In this document: piece after piece, positions 6,701 to 11,902 of the stretch
How the letters are laid out: every line of letters starts with the position of its first letter
How positions within the stretch are numbered: the first letter of the stretch is position 1
Assembly (NCBI GenBank): GCA_913776675.1
Contig: CAJYRE010000206.1
Span: 1-11,902 of the forward strand
Source: Rhizobiaceae bacterium
Lineage (GTDB): Bacteria; Pseudomonadota; Alphaproteobacteria; Rhizobiales; Rhizobiaceae
Reading direction: 5' to 3'
DNA: 11,902 nt
Made by a program: the position numbers and the translations under genes
Notes under the pieces: generated by a model
Told to the model about the DNA's origin: nothing
Seen by the model: the letters and a program-made list of their open reading frames with translations, nothing else
The model's database searches: none

Positions 6701-9700
6701 AGTAAGCAAACAGCCACCAGAGCCATTACCCGAATATTCAAACGATCCCGCGTTGGAGCCAGCCGCGCCCATTGCCGGTGAAACAACAAGCGAAGGTTTG
6801 CCGCCGCAATCTGAGCAAAAGCCAGCCACCGAGCGGTTTCCCGGCGCGCCAAATCCCGGCGAAAGCGTGATCGTTGATGACGAGCATGGGGGTCGCTTTG
6901 CGGCCAAGGTGCAGAGCTACGAGCTGGATGAAAACGGCAATGAGGAAGCGCTGGTTCGCCGCGAAGATGGCAAGGAAGTGCAAGTGCCGATTGGCGCTCT
7001 TGCCGTATCCAAGCTCAATGAGCGCGAGGTTGAGGCGCAAGAGCTGGAGCGAAACCCTGCCGTTGAGCGAGACAAACCAGAGCTATCACCAACGAGCCGC
7101 CGTGTACGTCAGCGCACGATGGAGTTCCCAGATGACCGGCATGCGCGGCTCTATGATTTGGGTGCAGAACGCCAACTGACCAAGCGAACATTGGGCGCAT
7201 CGCAACTGGACTTGGGGAAGGTAAACTCGCCTGAAATCAGCGCGTTGGCGAATGAATTTAAGGTTTCACCACAAGCACTTGAAGCCATGGCGGATGATTA
7301 TCGCTATCGCGTTGAGAATGCAGCACGCACAGCGCGTTCTGATCTGCCCCAGAAGGTCGCGCCGGTGAATGATAGCCGCTTGCTCAAATGGCAGGCGGAA
7401 TTTGCCAAGGAAAATGGCGGCAAGATCGAAGGCCGCGACGATGACGCGGTTTGGTGGGATGCAGAGCTGACAGCACCGGAGCGCCGCAAAATTCTCGACT
7501 TGGCTGGTGTCAAGCGTAGCGAAAAGATGCCTTGGGGTGGCTTCACGCCCGGTATTCGGAAGAAGCTCCAGATGTTCAGGTCTGATGCTGCCGAGGTGAG
7601 CACTCAGACGGAGACATCTGCCAGTGCCGTAGACGCTGCCGCAAACGAGGCTGCGACATCACCTTTGAATGACCGACCAGAGCCAAGCCAAGCACAGAAG
7701 GAAGCCGGGAACTATAAGGTTGGCCGCGTCAGTCTTGGCGGGTTGGATATTTCCGTTGAGAACCCTGCCGGTTCAAGCCGCAAAGGCGTGGACCCGAACG
7801 GCAAGGCGTGGTCCGTCGAGATGAAGAGCCATTACGGCTACATTCGTGGAACAGTCGGCAAGGACAAAGACCATATCGACACATTCGTGAAGCCCGGTAC
7901 CGACGCGCTGGATGACGGCAGCCCGGTCTTTGTGGTGGATCAGAAGAAGGCCAACGGCCATTTTGACGAACACAAGGTGATGCTGGGCTTTGACAGCAAG
8001 AAGGCAGCGGAGAAAGCCTATCTGGACAACTATACCAAGGGCTGGGGCGGCATGGGTGCCGTGACACAGACGACACTTGGTGAATTCAAGGCGTGGCTTT
8101 CAGAGGGCAAGACGGACGTGCCGTTTGCGGCGTTGCGTCCTGCTACAGATCAGCCAGCAAAAAAAACGAGAATGCATCACGAGTGGTCGCGGCCTTATGT
8201 GCCTGGGGAAGATCACCCACACCTCAAGCATATGAATGATTTGAAAGACTGGGTAAACCGCCTTTCCGATGAGGATTACGAATACCTTGCCAATGCAGTC
8301 GGTGGTCCAGAATTGATCGATATTCAGATCGGTAATTACAACGATATTTCCAAACTTAAAGCAGAGATGGAGGGATGGATTGCGGCTGGAAAGGAGAAGG
8401 CAAAAGGTTCCAGCAATAATCAGAATGGTCCTACTTCTCCGTCACCAGTCGAAACGGCACCTCCAGCCGCGAAGCAATCTCAAGAAGCCCCACGGCCAAC
8501 ATCACCCAGCCAGTCAATCTCTGATGGTATTTCAGTGGGTGACGTTGTTCGTCCGACTGCCGACATCGGTTATTCCAAGGCGGGTCAGCAATACAAGGTC
8601 ACATCCATTGGTAAACGTGGCGACATCCACGTGACCAACGTGGAGACAGGTTCATCGACAACGTGGAGCAAGGGTGAACTTCTTGGTGCATCGCGCCGTG
8701 GGGCTACCATTGAGACTGTCGAAAAGGCGCAAAAGACCGAGAAGGCCACGAAGTCAGCGAGAGCAAAACCCGCTGAAAAGCCTCAAGTCAGCGAAAACAA
8801 GATTTTTACCGCCGATGCTGCCGAAAAGGCGCGGGCGTTGCTGCGCTCAAAGCTGAACCAGCTCAACAGCGGCATTGACCCGGAAATCATGCAGGCCGGT
8901 ATCACACTGGCGGGCTATCACATCGAACGTGGTGCGCGCACCTTTGCTGCCTATGCGCAAGCGATGTTGGCCGATCTTGGAGAAACCGCGCGACCATACC
9001 TCAAATCGTGGTATATGGGCGTGAAGTACGACCCACGCGCCAGTGCATTTGACGGCATGTCGAGTGCCGCTAAGGTTGATGCGGTTGATGTTAACACGAT
9101 CAAGACGGAGGCTGAAGATGGCGTTCGAACGCTGGAAAACTCTAGCGAAAGCGCACTGGAAGGAGTTCCAGCCGAGCAAGTACCGCCAGTTGACGGACGC
9201 CGGGAAGCTGGACGAAGCGCTGGAGCAGGCAGCCGAGCAGACGTATCAGGAAATGACGACGCTGGAAGAGCAAGGCCACAGCTACGACGAGGCTTGGCAG
9301 ATGACGCGGGAGAAATATCTTCTGCCACCGGAAGAAGCGGCCTAAGCGAAGACGAAACAGGACCGTTCGGGCCAATCCTCCGAGGCTACGAAGGCCGTTG
9401 GCGTGAAGCGGCGCTGGAGCTGGAACGCAGACAGAGTGGTGATGCGATTGGCGCTCTGCACCATGCCGAAGTCGGCCCTATTGATCTTGTATGGGGCAAA
9501 GAAGGCACTGGCCACAGTGATGGTTATGGCCTTGCCAAGCTGATTGCATGGCACCCAGAGATTTTGCGGGATTTGCAGGGTTTTCTGGACGGCATGAAAG
9601 TTGTCTCGCGCAGCGAGAACCGCATAAACCTTCAAAATTCCGACCAGAGCAAAGCTGGCATTCGACTTGACTGGGACGGCAAGTCAAAGCACTGGTTGAT

Positions 9701-11902
9701 GACTGCTTTTGAATTAGGACAGCGGCGCAACGAGCGTTCTACAGTCCGGCTCGTCGATCTCTGGAAGGACGCGTCCTCCTCCCCGCCGCTAAAGGTCGGC
9801 AAAACCGACACACGCGAGAGTATAAGCGATATTCACGCTGATGTCCAATCCGCAGCGACGCCCGCGCAAAATCAGCCGGTCAATTATACCATCACCGATG
9901 CCGACCAGATCGGACAGGGCGGCGACAAAGCCAAATTTAACGGAAACGTTAATGCGATAAAGGTGCTTCGTGCGCTGGAGAAGGAAGGCCGAAGCGCAAC
10001 ACGGCAGGAACAGGCTGTTCTCGCCAAGTGGGTTGGCTGGGGAGGATTGCGGTCTGCCTTCTTCCGCGATGACGGCAGCGTTGCGAAAGGTTGGGAAAAG
10101 CAGGCGAAAGAACTGCGAGAGCTTCTGACACCGGAGGAATACCGGGCAGCGGAAAGCTCCACACGAAACGCCCATTACACATCCCCGGAAATCGTTGATG
10201 CGGTCTGGGCTATCAGCCGCCGCCTTGGCTTCAAAGGTGGGCAAGTGCTGGAACCCTCCGTTGGCTCTGGCAACTTCCTCGGGCTTATGCCCGCTGAGGT
10301 GAAGCAGGGTTCCCGTGTGACCGGCGTGGAGCTGGACCATATCACCGGCAACATCGCCAAAAACCTCTATCCCGATGCCAATATTCAAGCACCCAAGGGC
10401 TTTGAAAGTCTAAGCGTGCCGGATGGATATTTCGATCTGGCTATTGGCAACCCACCGTTCGGCTCTGAACGGCTCTATGACAAGGAGCGGCGCAACCTCA
10501 ACAAGCTGTCGATCCACAATTACTTCTTCGCAAAGTCCGTGGCTGGTCTGCGTCCGGGTGGCGTATTGGCCATGGTGGTGACGAGCCGGTTTCTGGATGG
10601 CAACAAGGATAATGCCCGCAAGCTGATTGCCAAACAAGCCGATCTGGTTGGTGCAATTCGCCTGCCCAACAACGCTTTTCTCAAGAATGCTGGAACCGAA
10701 GTCACCACGGACATTGTGATTTTGCGCAAGCGTGCTGAAGGTGAGGCTCCAACCTCCACGGCATGGACCGAGGTGGGCGAGTACCGTGGCAAGGATGGCA
10801 AGACTGTCCCACTGAACCGCTATTTCGTTGAAAACCCTCAACAGATGCTGGGCGATTTTGGCGCGTTTGGCACGATGTATGGACCGGATGAACCAGCCCT
10901 TGTCGCGCGTGAGGGGCAAGACCTTTCCAGTGATCTTAAGGCTGCAATCGACAGGCTGCCCAAGAATATCATGCCGGAACCGGGTGCCGTGGTTGAAAAC
11001 CAAGATGCCGCAGCCGGTGCAAGTTCAGTTCCTATCGGATCACTCTTCGTTGCTGAAGATGGCAAAATCCATCTGCGCAACGCTGATAAACTCGGAGAGG
11101 TGCAGTCCTCACCCTATGAAATCGCGGGGGTAAGCGCCGAACGTGTTACCGGCATGATTCGTGTTCGTGACGCATTCGCTCGATTGCGTGTCGCGCAAAT
11201 TGATCCAAATGCGAGTGAAGCCAAGGTTGAAAACCTGAGAGCGCGGCTAAGTGCGCTCTATGACGGCTTTTATAAGAAGCACGGACCGATCAACCTCCCA
11301 GCCAATAAGCGATTGTTCTACGATGATCCCACCTGGCCACAGATCAGCGCACTTGAGGACAAGTTCGATGCTGGTGTCAGTGCGGCGGTTTCCAAGTCCA
11401 CCGGGGAGGCTGTTCGCGCGCCATCTGCTCAAAAGGCAGCAATCTTCACCAAGCGCACCCAGCAGCCTTACAGCGCCCCAACCAGCGCCAATACGGCCAA
11501 GGACGCGCTTGCGCAGGTTTTGAATGATCTGGGCAGGGTCGATCTGGACACGATGTCGCGCCTGTATGGCAAGTCGTCCGACCAGATTGTCGATGAACTG
11601 GGACCGCTGATTTACAAGACGCCAGCGGGCAATTTCGAAACTGCCGATGCATACCTGTCTGGTAATGTGAAAGCGAAGCTGGCTGAAGCCGAGCGGGCCA
11701 GTGTTGATCAGCCCGAATTTAGGCGCAACATTGCGGCGCTGAAAGCGGTTATCCCGGATGATATTGAAGCCGTCGATATTGATGTAAAGCCAGGTGCGCC
11801 ATGGTTGCCGCCGAAGCATGTCGAAGCATTCATCCACCACATTACTGAGGCCAAGGGCGGGGCGAAGGCGTTCTTTTCAAAGGCGCAAGGTGCTTGGGCT
11901 TT
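3798..11902 (+). CDS. giant phage polyvalent protein: wall hydrolases, InPase-like, PBECR nuclease-like, DarB-like methyltransferase (3' end outside window)
   Basis: One frame is open for 2701 codons and continues past the right edge. The ATG follows CGGAG by 8 nt. Domains in order: residues ~63-184, SleB-type cell-wall hydrolase (IIAEAGGE with probable catalytic E74; HYHANSVSPSW near 155-165). Residues ~255-380, M15-type peptidase with its zinc-ligand pattern (H330 and D337 in SKHQSGEAGDL, H375 in DWHIE). Residues ~615-838, Gly/Ala-rich hydrophobic segments like ejection proteins. A Pro/Gln linker follows, then small beta-barrel-like modules near 908-955, 1015-1073 and 1579-1635. Residues ~1306-1445, InPase-like polyvalent domain (SHYGYIRG, KDKDHIDTF). 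Residues ~1668-1751, a helical LPD-type module. Residues ~1855-1990, PBECR-type nuclease (LHHAEVGPIDLVWGKEGTG). From ~2029, a DarB-like N6-adenine methyltransferase with WVGWGGLR, motif I LEPSVGSGNF (2151-2160) and motif IV NPPF (2218-2221). The tail resembles the linker before a SNF2-type helicase in such proteins. Probably virion-packaged and injected with DNA, as P1 DarB is; that is inferred from domain content. Confidence 0.87.
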   Translation, partial: MPIVLGLGDDWNDPLNLYGGKPQSSVSDDTAKPLTNETGKSQASIGLGLDDNAPKQAPIKSRDRDDIINTIIAEAGGEGDEGMAAVASVIRNRAGVRGMDPASVVREPKQFSGYEKPGRDAVRAMQDPAMRERAARIYDQVAAGEIDDPTGGADHYHANSVSPSWSKSMPETAQIGNHRFYRSGSDSDKGKPGSDDPFDAILTDKKPKTKVADDELSLARSFLQSRSDKGRDAIEGLKPEFAVKLTNMFQDAPPEIAKGLGLYSAYRSPEHQAQIISRNMGKYGFSQRDRAQWQADVAELGPIKAGERWAGEFKSSGMSAYVAKPGYSKHQSGEAGDLSWNGRSLEHAPAAVKSWVRENAPNYGLHVPLSNEDWHIEDINARKHGSQQAVAVNVGGSGEKRWKDENQSSWLAGDSWRMARANDAIVIDENYTPQGNMLAGFGGDDGNPLAIAAEQARASAAKRQADAAARALQDQTALTNEEYNAAIERQAAEMGQAGRYQLMDDDQADELEARWKKDHQSTGLAGDLVREWGIGAAEATQSSSNLKRLIISKLPGGDRINEGLDRIDRWLGGGTTMDEKRQQAIDHASASLTDESKASLDKTVFKKDSWELNGALSDPRWYMLQIAQSGPSMAATMAPSGLLARGAFVTARAAGATAEVAAASAAKTATIAGGVSEGLLGGAQSALSIKEKIAAMPRDQLLQSDAVKSLISQGKTPEEAIAAVSDDAQVQGFVTAGVATGIFGGLGDRALAKIIGEGIGGGIARRVASGAARGFVGEGLLEEMPQNVGQTIAENAAMQRVDSKQGLTDGIAEAAVSGAAVGGAMGAGLGGAGGAWRRAEAHTDEQASNAQPQEAQPEQPAQPQAAPQAPEPQTATTASGPIGRAVRAAEEAQIQQNGGVQPDTALDGKLRPGTTVRIDAEGMEPFMATVQGHEGDEIVVLDSSTGEILQVPSEQVTPIAASPDQAQAVSKQPPEPLPEYSNDPALEPAAPIAGETTSEGLPPQSEQKPATERFPGAPNPGESVIVDDEHGGRFAAKVQSYELDENGNEEALVRREDGKEVQVPIGALAVSKLNEREVEAQELERNPAVERDKPELSPTSRRVRQRTMEFPDDRHARLYDLGAERQLTKRTLGASQLDLGKVNSPEISALANEFKVSPQALEAMADDYRYRVENAARTARSDLPQKVAPVNDSRLLKWQAEFAKENGGKIEGRDDDAVWWDAELTAPERRKILDLAGVKRSEKMPWGGFTPGIRKKLQMFRSDAAEVSTQTETSASAVDAAANEAATSPLNDRPEPSQAQKEAGNYKVGRVSLGGLDISVENPAGSSRKGVDPNGKAWSVEMKSHYGYIRGTVGKDKDHIDTFVKPGTDALDDGSPVFVVDQKKANGHFDEHKVMLGFDSKKAAEKAYLDNYTKGWGGMGAVTQTTLGEFKAWLSEGKTDVPFAALRPATDQPAKKTRMHHEWSRPYVPGEDHPHLKHMNDLKDWVNRLSDEDYEYLANAVGGPELIDIQIGNYNDISKLKAEMEGWIAAGKEKAKGSSNNQNGPTSPSPVETAPPAAKQSQEAPRPTSPSQSISDGISVGDVVRPTADIGYSKAGQQYKVTSIGKRGDIHVTNVETGSSTTWSKGELLGASRRGATIETVEKAQKTEKATKSARAKPAEKPQVSENKIFTADAAEKARALLRSKLNQLNSGIDPEIMQAGITLAGYHIERGARTFAAYAQAMLADLGETARPYLKSWYMGVKYDPRASAFDGMSSAAKVDAVDVNTIKTEAEDGVRTLENSSESALEGVPAEQVPPVDGRREAGRSAGAGSRADVSGNDDAGRARPQLRRGLADDAGEISSATGRSGLSEDETGPFGPILRGYEGRWREAALELERRQSGDAIGALHHAEVGPIDLVWGKEGTGHSDGYGLAKLIAWHPEILRDLQGFLDGMKVVSRSENRINLQNSDQSKAGIRLDWDGKSKHWLMTAFELGQRRNERSTVRLVDLWKDASSSPPLKVGKTDTRESISDIHADVQSAATPAQNQPVNYTITDADQIGQGGDKAKFNGNVNAIKVLRALEKEGRSATRQEQAVLAKWVGWGGLRSAFFRDDGSVAKGWEKQAKELRELLTPEEYRAAESSTRNAHYTSPEIVDAVWAISRRLGFKGGQVLEPSVGSGNFLGLMPAEVKQGSRVTGVELDHITGNIAKNLYPDANIQAPKGFESLSVPDGYFDLAIGNPPFGSERLYDKERRNLNKLSIHNYFFAKSVAGLRPGGVLAMVVTSRFLDGNKDNARKLIAKQADLVGAIRLPNNAFLKNAGTEVTTDIVILRKRAEGEAPTSTAWTEVGEYRGKDGKTVPLNRYFVENPQQMLGDFGAFGTMYGPDEPALVAREGQDLSSDLKAAIDRLPKNIMPEPGAVVENQDAAAGASSVPIGSLFVAEDGKIHLRNADKLGEVQSSPYEIAGVSAERVTGMIRVRDAFARLRVAQIDPNASEAKVENLRARLSALYDGFYKKHGPINLPANKRLFYDDPTWPQISALEDKFDAGVSAAVSKSTGEAVRAPSAQKAAIFTKRTQQPYSAPTSANTAKDALAQVLNDLGRVDLDTMSRLYGKSSDQIVDELGPLIYKTPAGNFETADAYLSGNVKAKLAEAERASVDQPEFRRNIAALKAVIPDDIEAVDIDVKPGAPWLPPKHVEAFIHHITEAKGGAKAFFSKAQGAWA
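9118..9345 (+). CDS. nested small protein (75 aa) overlapping the giant gene in the +1 frame
   Basis: The ATG at 9118 is preceded by ACGGAG with a 7-nt gap, a better ribosome-binding site than chance would usually give. The protein is hydrophilic, aromatic and predicted helical: MAFERWKTLAKAHWKEFQPS at the start, DAGKLDEALEQAAEQTYQEM in the middle, and DEAWQMTREKYLLPPEE at the end. This periodic charged-helix composition looks like real protein. It resembles small standalone phage proteins of the 'AHWKEF...EQAAEQT...AW...REKYLL' kind that I have a general memory of, without a function. In the same stretch the giant frame encodes a low-complexity Gly/Ala/Arg/Asp/Ser linker (about residues 1775-1850), as expected when one frame is constrained by another gene. 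The nested gene is probably expressed from the giant transcript by internal initiation. A former separate gene absorbed between two halves of the polyvalent gene is another possibility. Confidence 0.6.
   Translation: MAFERWKTLAKAHWKEFQPSKYRQLTDAGKLDEALEQAAEQTYQEMTTLEEQGHSYDEAWQMTREKYLLPPEEAA

Noticed and set aside
9118..9345. The nested ORF as a sign of a frameshift error splitting the giant gene
   Set aside because: The giant frame stays open on both sides and through the region, and recognisable domains continue in the same frame afterwards, so no frameshift is needed.
10410..11840. Long minus-strand ORFs (197 codons each at 10410-11003 and 11247-11840)
   Set aside because: They lie opposite the methyltransferase domain and its conserved C-terminal extension, both clear in the plus frame; no promoter or ribosome-binding site supports them.

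Overview
The window is phage DNA, either a free phage genome or a prophage. It carries the 3' part of a P22-type portal gene, a scaffolding-like gene, a small CsrA-like gene, an HTH regulator on the opposite strand, and the start of a giant 'polyvalent' gene that runs off the right edge. Sequence style (moderately GC-rich, CTTGAC-type -35 elements, an IPGPV-type small HTH protein, a P22-like head module) suggests a podovirus-like element of an alphaproteobacterium, perhaps Rhizobiales. That host call is inference only.

Layout. Positions 1-2655 (+) are a compact late operon: portal (5' end outside the window), scaffold 10 nt downstream, then a 58-aa CsrA/RsmA-like protein 7 nt after that. It is closed by a strong intrinsic terminator at 2662-2694. 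A small HTH protein is encoded on the minus strand (2962-2705) with a recognisable promoter upstream of it. From 2963 to 3797 there is no convincing gene on the plus strand. This stretch holds two further strong terminator hairpins (3179-3210 and 3490-3519), an imperfect palindrome (3243-3277), one possible small minus-strand ORF, and a good sigma-70-like promoter at 3716-3744.

From 3798 to the window end one reading frame stays open for 2701 codons. In order it encodes: a SleB-type cell-wall hydrolase, an M15-type peptidoglycan peptidase, a Gly/Ala-rich membrane-like stretch, several small beta-barrel-like modules, an inorganic-pyrophosphatase-like polyvalent domain, a barnase/EndoU/colicin-type (PBECR) nuclease-like domain, and a DarB-like N6-adenine methyltransferase. 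The expected helicase part lies beyond the right edge. This is the architecture of a protein packaged in the virion and injected with the DNA: the N-terminus would breach the wall and membrane, and the C-terminus would modify or defend DNA and attack host functions.

Two less expected items stand out. A 75-aa ORF with its own Shine-Dalgarno sequence (9118-9345) is fully nested in the +1 frame of the giant gene, where the giant protein itself looks like a disordered linker. A CsrA-like gene sits at the end of the head operon, and the giant gene's ribosome-binding site lies in a small hairpin with an ANGGA core. No coat-protein gene follows the scaffold gene, which is unusual for a P22-type order.
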